Below, in pieces: positions 16,787-24,822 of a stretch of DNA of 36,450 bases. Under the pieces are notes generated by a model that was given only the letters and a program-made list of their open reading frames with translations, was not told the DNA's origin and searched no databases. Every line of letters begins with the position of its first letter. The stretch's first letter is position 1. Source of the DNA: a candidate division TA06 bacterium. GTDB lineage: Bacteria; Hydrothermota; DG-26; E44-bin18. A program made the translations under genes and the position numbers. The stretch is from the NCBI GenBank assembly GCA_004376575.1, contig SOJN01000110.1, forward strand, positions 1-36,450, written 5' to 3'.

Positions 16787-17545
16787 TTATGCACGAATTG
16801 TTAGGTATGTTAACGTGAATCCTAATCTGCGTGCTAAGCGTAAAGACGGGATGTTTGATGCAAAAGCACCATAACTAGGCACTGCCCCCTGTTCCAATAT
16901 CCATTGGGTTGCCGCTGATACGACTGCAAGGCCGTATCCTTGCCCTCGATACTTTTCCTCAGTCGTTACGCCAAACTCGGCAATATCAGGATCATCTCCC
17001 CATATTATTACAGTCCCTGCTACTTTCTGGTCTTCGCGATAACAATCAAATGCCCAGACGAAGTTTTCCGGCGTTGGTCTCCGCCGCTCTGACATTCGCC
17101 GGTCAAATTGATCGGGAGGTATGTCTGCTTTCATGAGTGCCACGGGCATATGCAGGGTTTTCGCTGGTCGGAAGTCCCCCTCATTTGTTATAGTGTAGTC
17201 AAAGCCCGGTTCATCAAACAGCTTTTCACGGTCATCAGGCTGCAGTGTTTGCCTCAGTTCGGCAATACCGAGTGGAGAGAAGAGCTCATAAATACTCATG
17301 TTTTGAATAGCTGGAGTGATTGCACTTATTACACTAGGTATACCAGTTACTAGGGCTCCACCTCCATCGGCAACGCAATGTATCAGCAGACGATTTCCGG
17401 GCTCATCTGTCCGTTTCGAGGATTCCCGTATGTCAATACCTAAGGATGGAAAAGATTGGAGAGAGAATCCTAACTCTCTCTCTAAATGGAAACGCACTCG
17501 ATCATCCATGTTGGCGGTCGTCAGCTCTCGATTGTTTGTACTCAT
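16787..17545 (-). CDS. GNAT-family N-acetyltransferase
   Basis: 252 aa; ATG at 17545 with AAGGAG upstream (an in-frame ATG at codon 13 is possible). The C-terminal third carries the GNAT fold: motif A around FGVTTEEKYRGQGYGLAVV with the acetyl-CoA loop RGQGYG, and motif B as SNIPSLRLARRLGF, as in FR47-like acyltransferases. The N-terminal ~150 residues are a divergent domain without a recognised motif. It presumably acetylates a small amine or protein N-terminus; the substrate is unknown. It is monocistronic, between repeat copy 5 and the 17801 element. The 60-130 bases upstream are notably AT-rich. Confidence 0.85.
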   Translation of the reverse strand: MSTNNRELTTANMDDRVRFHLERELGFSLQSFPSLGIDIRESSKRTDEPGNRLLIHCVADGGGALVTGIPSVISAITPAIQNMSIYELFSPLGIAELRQTLQPDDREKLFDEPGFDYTITNEGDFRPAKTLHMPVALMKADIPPDQFDRRMSERRRPTPENFVWAFDCYREDQKVAGTVIIWGDDPDIAEFGVTTEEKYRGQGYGLAVVSAATQWILEQGAVPSYGAFASNIPSLRLARRLGFTLTYLTIRA

Positions 17546-17800
17546 GACACGCTCCTTCTTTGTTCTTAGATAATTGTCAGGGATAACTCTTGCTATCTTT
17601 TATGAAGCCACGTATTCCCTTTTGTCTTTTGAATAATTATATGATTATTAGATTTGTCAAGATTATTTGTATCCCGTGAAGGATTATTTTCTTTTTAAAC
17701 ATCGGTCTTATTTGCTTTGCTTTTCGAAGGCTAGGCAAAATTGAACCTGATATGCGTTCCTCTCTTGAACTCCGCTTGAAACACGCCCTCGGAAGGCCCG
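17546..17800. other. AT-rich upstream region of the GNAT gene
   Basis: The segment 17570-17700 is distinctly AT-rich compared with the window. On the minus strand it contains TTGACA at 17660-17655 and TATAAT at 17641-17636, but only 13 bases apart, so it is not a standard promoter. No gene is seen. Confidence 0.4.
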
Positions 17801-18079
17801 GCTCGGTGCTTGAGTTTCTGACATTCCTGATGTCTGAAAGAGTTGTGCGAGATCTGCACCAAATCCTCACCAACAGACACTACGATCACTGTTGCGAAAG
17901 AATTTGACAACCATCCGCGAATATGGAAGAATTCTCTTGAGTGAAATGATAAGGCGCGGAACCATGACACACTGCTGGAATCTGTCAGGATGTTGGACTA
18001 GAGAAGGTCCACACTGTGGGGACATGCATTTGGACCTGATTGAAGCGGAGGTTTTGCCAAAATGCCAAACACCGTCCCC
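17801..18079 (+). repeat. MITE-like 279-bp element interrupting a gene
   Basis: Left end GCTCGGTGCTTGAG..., right end GCCAAACACCGTCCCC; read inwards these are imperfect inverted repeats (CGGTG[C/T]TTG, TG[A/G]CATT). The interior, from GTGCGAGATCTGCACCAAATCC through TTGCGAAAGAATTTGACAAC to GGAGGTTTTGCC, is highly similar to 27728-27965. It has no coding capacity, and it cuts the gene that starts at 18197. Confidence 0.78.
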
Positions 18080-18197
18080 AGTCTGTCGCAAGGCTACGAT
18101 TATAGCCCGAGGATGACCCGCAAAGAGACAGCACCAGCGTGAGACCTAAAACCACTCCGATAAACCACGGAGTTATGCGCTTCATGTCGTGGTTCAT
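17985..18197 (-). pseudogene. Signal-peptide gene cut by the 17801-18079 element
   Basis: An ATG at 18197 with a good GGAGGGAGC ribosome site, 23 bases after the stop of the propeller gene, opens a signal-peptide sequence (MKRITPWFIGVVLGLTLVLS and SLCGSSSG). After about 40 codons, at ...SLATDW, the frame enters the repeat at 18079 and ends at 17985 after 30 repeat-derived residues. It was presumably the second gene of the minus-strand operon and has lost everything but its export signal. The original function cannot be told. Confidence 0.72.
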
Positions 18198-18219
18198 TGC
18201 TCCCTCCGTTGTTTGATGC

Positions 18220-19452
18220 TTACTGCTGTTCAAGGTAGAACTCCACGAGTTGCCAATCCATAGACATGACATAGATCCCATAATCTCCGCATTCGCGAAC
18301 ATCTCCTACTTCCACGTCCAGCCCGTGTTTGCCAGCCACCCCCAGGTTGACGTAGTCCCACTCGCCAGTTCCTGGGTTATGTGCGAAGCCAAAAAGGTAA
18401 CTGGGAGACTCCGATGAGGTTTCTATTCCTCCTATCCAGAGCAGCTTGTGCAAGATCGGCTGGGTTTCATGCCAGATCTTGCCGTAGGCAAACGGCGTGC
18501 CCCATTGCTGGATGCCTGTGCCGTAGGCGTAATTAGTGCCCATATTCAGCAGTACAGTGGAGTTCTGCCAGCTGCTTGTGCCCGGGTCCCAGGTCAACTC
18601 CCCCACTCCGTCGTAGGGATTTTGATAGTAGATATGCAGCTTGTGGTTGTCGTGCGGGCCTCTTGCGGGAGCGAGTGTAACACCCCTCAGAATGCTAGTG
18701 AAGGGCGTCCTACCCCCCCAGTCCCAGGTGTACGGGGCGGGGACGGTCTTCACCCAAACACCACTTTGGTAGGTCAGCTCGTTAATGGTTAGCTCCTCCC
18801 CGCCTGCGGGGCCAACACCGTATATTCTGTTCGTAACATCATTTCTTCCTGGGCCGATGGCTTCACACCTTACCCCCTCGTTATAAGTGGTCCACTCCCA
18901 TAGTCCCGTACCGTGATTGAATGTGAATTCATAAATGTTGAACAGCTTGTCAGTCGCGTAAACGCGGTCTACACCGTCATTTCTTCCCGAACCGATAATA
19001 ACATAGTCCCACTGCGTATCGGTGATTTGGAGCATAAGAACATCCGTCCACGTGAGCCCTCCATCGCTCGAGAAAACTTCCCACAGCTGTTCATCTTTGA
19101 CACAGTATAGGCGATGGTTTCCGTCGTTCCTTCCCGGACCGATGAAAACACCTTCATAACCCACACCCGCCTTCAGAAGTTGTCCCGGCCAATTCGTGGG
19201 GTCTTGTGCAGTGGTAGAGAAGGCAACTAGGTCTCCGTTGCCCTTGGCACAATAGATATAGTGTATAGCTGGCTTAGGTGGTAAAATGGCGTTACCTACT
19301 GCGATCCCGCCTGGATAGCCGTCGCCCTCAGCAATGACTTGCTTCACCCACCCTGGCTCGGGAACGAGTTCTTTCGCCTTAGGCTCCGGCAAGCAGGCCC
19401 ACATGCTGCATGCCGAGATGAACAGCACTAGACGAATCAGCCTTCGCGCCAT
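18220..19452 (-). CDS. Secreted or lipid-anchored propeller with GRND repeats
   Basis: ATG at 19452 follows AAAGGAGGGTGCGTC; 410 aa. The frame is open upstream but without a ribosome site and through repeat sequence. N-terminus MARRLIRLVLFISACSMWAC has a short hydrophobic segment and a possible lipobox ISAC (Cys 15). The body is a propeller-like array in which a motif recurs: IGPGRNDGNHRLYCV, IGSGRNDGVDRVYAT and IGPGRNDVTNRIYGV, each followed by a strand ending in W or E-x-F/L, roughly 45-50 residues apart. This spacing resembles tachylectin-like or WD-like blades. No catalytic motif was seen; ligand binding is inferred. It heads an operon whose second gene (18197) has been destroyed. Confidence 0.83.
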   Translation of the reverse strand: MARRLIRLVLFISACSMWACLPEPKAKELVPEPGWVKQVIAEGDGYPGGIAVGNAILPPKPAIHYIYCAKGNGDLVAFSTTAQDPTNWPGQLLKAGVGYEGVFIGPGRNDGNHRLYCVKDEQLWEVFSSDGGLTWTDVLMLQITDTQWDYVIIGSGRNDGVDRVYATDKLFNIYEFTFNHGTGLWEWTTYNEGVRCEAIGPGRNDVTNRIYGVGPAGGEELTINELTYQSGVWVKTVPAPYTWDWGGRTPFTSILRGVTLAPARGPHDNHKLHIYYQNPYDGVGELTWDPGTSSWQNSTVLLNMGTNYAYGTGIQQWGTPFAYGKIWHETQPILHKLLWIGGIETSSESPSYLFGFAHNPGTGEWDYVNLGVAGKHGLDVEVGDVRECGDYGIYVMSMDWQLVEFYLEQQ

Positions 19453-19565
19453 GACGCACCCTCCTTTTTGGGTTTTCGCAAGGAAAACCACACGTGTTAC
19501 GCCCGATTGCAGTATCTTTGTGCAATGAATACTACAGCCGACGGAATTTGTCAAGGAAAGCTGCT

Positions 19566-20200
19566 GGGGACGGTGCCCTCCGAATACTCGAAGGATTTTC
19601 AACTTGACTTTGTGACCCGACTGCGTCTTCACTGGCCTCGCCTTTCTTGACTCCGTCGGGCTTCGCGCCTGGCTTCGCATTTTGCCCTCAAAGACGATAC
19701 TCTGGTTACTTCCTATGAATGATTCTATCCCATCCCAAGGCCAGAAGACACGAAAATCGAAAATAGAAAATCCTCATGCCCGCATATTCACACATGCACA
19801 AGTTCACATGTGTACACGTGGGCACATACGCAAGGTCTGCGATCTTAGGTCACAGATCTTAGATTAGTTGTGCCAGATTTGTGCCGACCTGATGCTGTGA
19901 ACACGAAAATCCCTGTCACCACAGCCCACGCCCACCCGAAACTGCGAAATTCCACCCCTACACCCGTCTCCGCCTCCGGAATTGAGAAACTAGACATCCC
20001 ATGACGGCATAGGCAGATCTGCTCATTTGTTCACGTGCTCAATTGAGCATATGAGGATGTGAGCGAATGAGCGCAGCTCTGATGTGTTGATATGTTGACA
20101 CCCTTCGGCTGCGCTCAGGATCCCAACCATTGGATTGTGTATATTTCGGTTAATTGTGCACATGTCGACGGGTCAGCTAGTGGGTTGGGGGGCTGTCCCC
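19566..20200 (+). repeat. Composite intergenic repeat, copy 6 (longest)
   Basis: Head GGGGACGGTGCCCTCCG, TTGACTCCGTCGGGCTTCGC, a CATTTTGCCCTCAAAGACGATA block, CACATGTGTACACGTG block, CAGATCTTAGATTAGTTGTGCC block, a unique segment 19915-20005, CATATG octamers, then a 109-bp tail (20092-20200) identical to 22444-22552, ending GGGGGGCTGTCCCC. The last bases form the 3' end of the 20177 ORF. Confidence 0.85.
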
Positions 20201-20917
20201 ATGCCCGCAGACAGTCTTTTCGAGTCTATCTAATGAGTCGTCATCGGCCCACAGCTCCACCTTTGCCACTCCAGAGCCAGAATCCCCATCCGAGAGATAA
20301 ACGGTCACTGCTATGGTATCCGAGACCGTATCATCGGCGGAAGGTTCCAGGATGCAGACTGTATCAAGTCTTGCATTGTCTCGGGGAAACATGCGATTCC
20401 ACTGGAGACGCGGCCACAGTGTTGCGCGAGTGTCGTTAGGTACTATCCCGCCATCGGGGTCGTTCATTCCAATTTCATAGCAGTACTCGACGAACCCGTC
20501 GCAGCGAAAATGGGGTGGGTCAAAGTTTGGGTGCTTGTACCACCACACGCTATACACCGCCTGGTCGCGGGTGGCATATTCGATGGCCGTATTTATGATC
20601 AATGTGCGTTCATGAGCCGACAGGTGGAGCGTCCTCACACCCTGAAAAGCGCCTGCACTGAAAAAGGCGTCGAAGCCGCGTACGACGGCACTATCAATTC
20701 CTTCTGTTATGCATTCGGCAACGCGATGAGATGATCTGCTGTTAGGATCTAATGAGGAGTTCCAGTCTATGTATATGCCGCTGTGCCAGACTGCGGGCGG
20801 ACCCACGTGAAATATGACGTCGCCCTTCTCGAAACATTCTTGCGGAAATACTGACACCGGGACTAGGAGTACAATCCCCACACTCCAGAGCAACCATTTC
20901 AAAAGGTTTTGTCTCAT
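20177..20917 (-). CDS. Permuted NlpC/P60 (YiiX-like) secreted protein, C-terminally truncated
   Basis: ATG at 20917 with GGGGGA upstream gives 246 aa; an ATG at 20950 is possible. Signal peptide at residues 1-27. The domain at 30-180 shows GDVIFHVG...HSGIYID (H45) and FRCDGFVEYC (C139), i.e. His before Cys, the order of the circularly permuted papain-like YaeF/YiiX group, which are amidases or lipases/acyltransferases. Residues 186-236 start a bacterial Ig-like domain (VCILEPSADDTVSDTIAVTV, SGVAKVELWADD). This breaks off at KTVCG and continues with HGDSPPTH encoded by the repeat tail (20200 downward). The gene is therefore truncated mid-domain. Second gene after the HEAT protein, 35 bases apart. 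Confidence 0.8.
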   Translation of the reverse strand: MRQNLLKWLLWSVGIVLLVPVSVFPQECFEKGDVIFHVGPPAVWHSGIYIDWNSSLDPNSRSSHRVAECITEGIDSAVVRGFDAFFSAGAFQGVRTLHLSAHERTLIINTAIEYATRDQAVYSVWWYKHPNFDPPHFRCDGFVEYCYEIGMNDPDGGIVPNDTRATLWPRLQWNRMFPRDNARLDTVCILEPSADDTVSDTIAVTVYLSDGDSGSGVAKVELWADDDSLDRLEKTVCGHGDSPPTH

Positions 20918-20952
20918 GACCTGATTCCCCCTGTGTGTTTTGTTGGACATGT

Positions 20953-22011
20953 TTATCTGTTTTTGAGTGCTTTCCCTTTCTTGATTTCCTCATAGGCATT
21001 TATCATATAACGACTCGGTTGTCTGCCCTCTGCCTTGGCTTTGTCAATGTGCTCTTTGAGTGGCTCCAGGGCCCTCGGGTCTCCAATTTTCGCTAGTGCC
21101 ATCGCAGCGAACACAGCGTCATCTCCCTCGTATGTAAGCACTTCTATAAGAGCAGGTACAGCGGTTGTGTCTCCCAAACGCTGGAGACTCATAATCGCCC
21201 CTATTCTTGTATGCACATCTTCGCTTGAGAGGAGTTCGACAAGTGGTTTGACTACGGCGCGGGAACGGGTGTATCCGAGTGCACCTATGGCCACCGGCCG
21301 AATCTCTTTATTGTCATCCTCCAAGAATTCGACCAAGAGTGGCACCCCTCTGTCTCCGAAGTAACCTAAGGCTGCAATTGCATTCTTCCTGAGGCCTTCA
21401 TCCGCAGTGTTGTTAGCCATGCGCACAATTGGTTCAAAAGCCTTGTTCACGTCTGCGTAGTTTGATGCTATTCGTATACCCGTCGTTGCTGCGGATTTCA
21501 GTAGGCGATCGTCCGACTCAATGAAAACGAGCAACGAATCGACCACTTTATCTGTTCCTATGTATCCAATGCAATAGGCTGCTTTGTCTCTGACACCTGC
21601 CGGATTTGTTGTGTCCCTTGCTACCTCAATGAGAGGGACCATTGCTCTCTGGTCCCGAGACACTGTCGCTAGCTCGATCGCTCTCTTTCTGAGCCATGGG
21701 TCCAGGTTCTTCGATGCTATTAGTCGTAGAAATGCGGGCGTTGCGATTTTGCCCAGGCTGACGAGTTTCTCTGCAGCAAGCATGAAGCGCTGGTGACCTC
21801 CCTCTGTTCCATCAAGAGCAGTTTCCAGCTCCCCGGCATACTGTTCCGCCTCTTTCACCATTCTAAGGCTGTCTTCTGGAGTAAGCGGTGCTTCGTTCTG
21901 GACAGGAGCACCCGCGGCCACACAGAACAAGAGAACCGGGAGAAGAATACAGAGAGATTTGAAAACGTTCCTGAGATTGACCCCTACAAAGGATCCTGAT
22001 AGTTCAACCAT
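20953..22011 (-). CDS. Secreted HEAT-repeat protein
   Basis: ATG at 22011 with AAAGGAG upstream; 352 aa. The 20 codons in front are open but lack a ribosome site. Signal or anchor segment at about residues 17-33 (SLCILLPVLLFCVAAGA). The mature protein is a regular HEAT/PBS-lyase solenoid of about eight repeats, e.g. WLRKRAIELATVSRDQRA, VRDKAAYCIGYIGTDKV, LRKNAIAALGYFGDRGVP, IRPVAIGALGYTRSRAV and VFAAMALAKIGDPRALEPL. It is one of three HEAT proteins in the window. It forms an operon with the permuted NlpC/P60 protein, so it may scaffold or chaperone that enzyme outside the cytoplasm; this is inferred from position only. Confidence 0.88.
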   Translation of the reverse strand: MVELSGSFVGVNLRNVFKSLCILLPVLLFCVAAGAPVQNEAPLTPEDSLRMVKEAEQYAGELETALDGTEGGHQRFMLAAEKLVSLGKIATPAFLRLIASKNLDPWLRKRAIELATVSRDQRAMVPLIEVARDTTNPAGVRDKAAYCIGYIGTDKVVDSLLVFIESDDRLLKSAATTGIRIASNYADVNKAFEPIVRMANNTADEGLRKNAIAALGYFGDRGVPLLVEFLEDDNKEIRPVAIGALGYTRSRAVVKPLVELLSSEDVHTRIGAIMSLQRLGDTTAVPALIEVLTYEGDDAVFAAMALAKIGDPRALEPLKEHIDKAKAEGRQPSRYMINAYEEIKKGKALKNR

Positions 22012-22163
22012 CTTTCCCACTCCTTTCTGGAAGTTTGGTTCCATCTTATGTTCACGGTCACGCAAGTGCATGGGTACCTCCCACGCAGGTGATCCACTTC
22101 TTCTTAGGATGATACCGCTGTCTCCTACTGCCCAAGCTAATGCTTCGTTTACCGAAAGATTCT

Positions 22164-22552
22164 TCCTCGGTGCTTGACAGTTTGACAGTATTAGCCCTGG
22201 GGACGGTACGCGACACCTCTCTCCTCAAAGACGACAGAATCGTCACTTCCCACGAGTGATTCTATCCCACCTAACCCCATAAGTCAACCTCCCCGGCACG
22301 TTCATCGCCACATGTTCGTATATGCACAAGTTCACATGTGTACACGTGCGCATATGCGTACATATGCACACATTAGTCCATTTTGCTTTTCCGAAAAACT
22401 GAAAAAGGCGTCGGCGCCTCGTCTTCCACTTCAACATGTTGACATGTTGACACCCTTCGGCTGCGCTCAGGATCCCAACCATTGGATTGTGTATATTTCG
22501 GTTAATTGTGCACATGTCGACGGGTCAGCTAGTGGGTTGGGGGGCTGTCCCC
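22164..22552 (+). repeat. Composite intergenic repeat, copy 7 (complete)
   Basis: Head TCCTCGGTGCTTGACAG, block nearly identical to 9746-9853, a CACATGTTCGTATATGCAC...CACATGTGTACACGTG palindromic block (22310-22375), a unique 60-bp piece, and the 109-bp tail (22444-22552) identical to 20092-20200 ending GGGGGGCTGTCCCC. No coding frame. Confidence 0.85.
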
Positions 22553-22579
22553 GTGCGCCGCCCAGGGTTCTGAAACCCC

Positions 22580-22609
22580 TTGACAGATTGCCGTACTCAC
22601 AGATATACT
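22580..22609 (+). promoter_or_regulatory. Promoter of the second beta-helix gene
   Basis: TTGACA (22580-22585), 18-base spacer, TATACT (22604-22609). It is identical to the promoter at 10243-10272, and preceded by the same GGGTTCTGAAACCC hairpin. Confidence 0.7.
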
Positions 22610-22682
22610 CTCTTCTGGCGCCTTGAAGTCTAAAGACCGACCTGAAGGTTCTATCATTGAAGCATAGGCAAAGGGGTCCCAA

Positions 22683-24728
22683 ATGAAAATGAGAATGACT
22701 GCTTGGAAGAAGACTCACCGGTCGAGCTTCAGTCAAATGAGCAACTGGTTGCTGGCTGCCTCCGTAATTCTGTTTTTTGGCATTGAGGCCTTAGCATCGG
22801 TCCTCAATGTTCCATCGGACTACCCCACAATTCAGGAGGCCCTTGATGCTGCGTCCCGCGGAGACACAGTAAAGGTTGGGCCGGGAATCTACTACGAAAA
22901 TGTGAGAATACCGAAGCCTCTCGTTCTCTGGGGCTCCGGTAGTAGCTCGACCACGATTGATGGAAGCGGAATCGATATGGTGGTGAGGGTGGAGGCTGAC
23001 AGTTGCCTTGTGAAGGGCTTTCTTGTTCAGAACAGTGGCGTTAACGATCCAACGGGCGTGGGGGTCTACATCTTCGGAGACGACGCCGTCATCGAGGAAA
23101 TGCAGGTCTCAAATACTCGAATGGGTGTTGAGATACAAGCTCCTCATCAGAACACTGTCGTGCGAAATAATCTTTTCTCGGACAATAGCTTTGGGATCTG
23201 GCTTCATTACAGGACGAATGGCACTTTAATCACTGGTAACACAGTTTTGGGTAAATATGATTATGGTGTTTGTTTGGCCAATACTGATTTCAACAGGATA
23301 GAGAATAACAGAATCTCTAATGGAAGAAGCGGAATCCGTCTCCGGCGATCCGACAACAACATCATTCAGGGCAACATATTGGATGGCATTGGAAGAATGG
23401 GAATCCATCTCAGCTATTCCGACAGCAACTTGGTTCTTAAGAATCGGTTTTACGGAATGGGCACAGGTTGGGGGTGGGGCCTTTTCCTTGGGGAGCGTTC
23501 GATTTCGAACGTCATCAGTGAAAATTTCCTGTCTGACCACGACATTGGCATTTGGGTTTATAGAGATAGCAGGGACGGAATCATCTGTGAGAACACCATT
23601 GTCAACAATCGATATGGCCTTGTTTTGGATGAAGTTGAAACGAATATGGTTTTTCACAATAATTTCGTTGAGAATGAGCTCCAGGTATTTGACCTATCTC
23701 CTTCCTTGAACGACTGGTATCATCCCATACTATTGGAGGGAAACTTCTGGTCGGACTACGATGGAGTAGATGATGGGAGCGGCAGCGGGAAGCATTCCAT
23801 TGCAGGGGACGGAATAGGAGATACCGACATCCCCCATCCTGGTGCAAATTACGATTTCTATCCCTTTATGGAGAGAAACGGGTGGAGACCGCCAAAGAGT
23901 ACGAAGAAGGATGCACTGGATGAACTGGCTGGTCTCATGGAATCGATCACTCACCCGAAGGTTCACAAGCACATTAAACATGCCTTTCAGGAGCTAGAGA
24001 AGACTCTTCCATATTTCTCAGACAACTGGCACATTACCAAAGCTTCACGTGTCTTCGACCGTGAGAAAAAGGTTACAAAGGAAGTGCGAAAGTCATCTCG
24101 GTCCGCAAAGAAATACGAAATCCCTGATTTTGAAGAAGTGATCAGCGACCTCCGCGAAATTGCTTTGTACATGGTGGAGGCGGATTCCCTCCTTGCCGGG
24201 AAGGCAATCAGAGAAGCTGAAGCATACCCAGAAGCCAAGCAAAAAGAGATCAAAAAGGCAAAGAAGGAAATGACTAAGGCCTATGCGGAATTGAGCAAAA
24301 TAGACAAGAGCATGAAGAAGCTCGGGATCGAATGGTACAAATATGACAAAGCAATCAATCATTTCAAACATGCCTACGAACATGCCCACAAGGCTGTGAA
24401 GAAAAAGCATGTGCTTCTTGCTGCCACTGCTTCATCTCCGCCTTTTGTGTTGATGTCCGCTGTAGGCCCAAACCCTTTCCACGAAACCACCGCTATTCGC
24501 TACCAATTGTCGGGTGCTGGAAAGACGATTCCTGTCTGTCTAAACATATATGACCTCACAGGCAGAGTTATAAGGACTCTTGTGGATGAGCGCCAGGATC
24601 CGGGAGAGTACACAGTTCAGTGGAGGGGCAAGGATAGGGATGGACGCCAGGTTGCAGGCGGGGTCTACTTCTATAGACTTACAGCCGGAGACTTGGTATC
24701 CACGAAAAAGATGGTTCTTATGCGCTGA
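22683..24728 (+). CDS. NosD-like beta-helix protein with helical region and sorting domain (copy 2)
   Basis: ATG at 22683 (or 22689) after AAAGGGG; 681 aa. Same architecture as the 10346 protein: signal peptide (LLAASVILFFGIEALA), NVPSDYPTIQEALDAA opening the beta-helix, PbH1 coils with NTVVRNNLFSDNSFGIWL and similar, a GNFWSDYDG closure near residue 350, a Lys/Glu-rich helical part, and a FlgD/T9SS sorting domain at about 584-681 ending KKMVLMR. The beta-helix differs strongly from copy 1, while the helical part is highly similar and the sorting domain almost identical. Such a pattern suggests diversification of the ligand-facing domain on a conserved anchor. It is followed by its own propeller gene. 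Confidence 0.88.
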   Translation: MKMRMTAWKKTHRSSFSQMSNWLLAASVILFFGIEALASVLNVPSDYPTIQEALDAASRGDTVKVGPGIYYENVRIPKPLVLWGSGSSSTTIDGSGIDMVVRVEADSCLVKGFLVQNSGVNDPTGVGVYIFGDDAVIEEMQVSNTRMGVEIQAPHQNTVVRNNLFSDNSFGIWLHYRTNGTLITGNTVLGKYDYGVCLANTDFNRIENNRISNGRSGIRLRRSDNNIIQGNILDGIGRMGIHLSYSDSNLVLKNRFYGMGTGWGWGLFLGERSISNVISENFLSDHDIGIWVYRDSRDGIICENTIVNNRYGLVLDEVETNMVFHNNFVENELQVFDLSPSLNDWYHPILLEGNFWSDYDGVDDGSGSGKHSIAGDGIGDTDIPHPGANYDFYPFMERNGWRPPKSTKKDALDELAGLMESITHPKVHKHIKHAFQELEKTLPYFSDNWHITKASRVFDREKKVTKEVRKSSRSAKKYEIPDFEEVISDLREIALYMVEADSLLAGKAIREAEAYPEAKQKEIKKAKKEMTKAYAELSKIDKSMKKLGIEWYKYDKAINHFKHAYEHAHKAVKKKHVLLAATASSPPFVLMSAVGPNPFHETTAIRYQLSGAGKTIPVCLNIYDLTGRVIRTLVDERQDPGEYTVQWRGKDRDGRQVAGGVYFYRLTAGDLVSTKKMVLMR

Positions 24729-24822
24729 CAAGCAAGAGAGGTCGGATTGTAGCAACATTTGACTTGACAAACTTAGCGGGCATTACGTGAGATGATAGAT
24801 ACGCCTGGAAAGAAAGGGCGCG

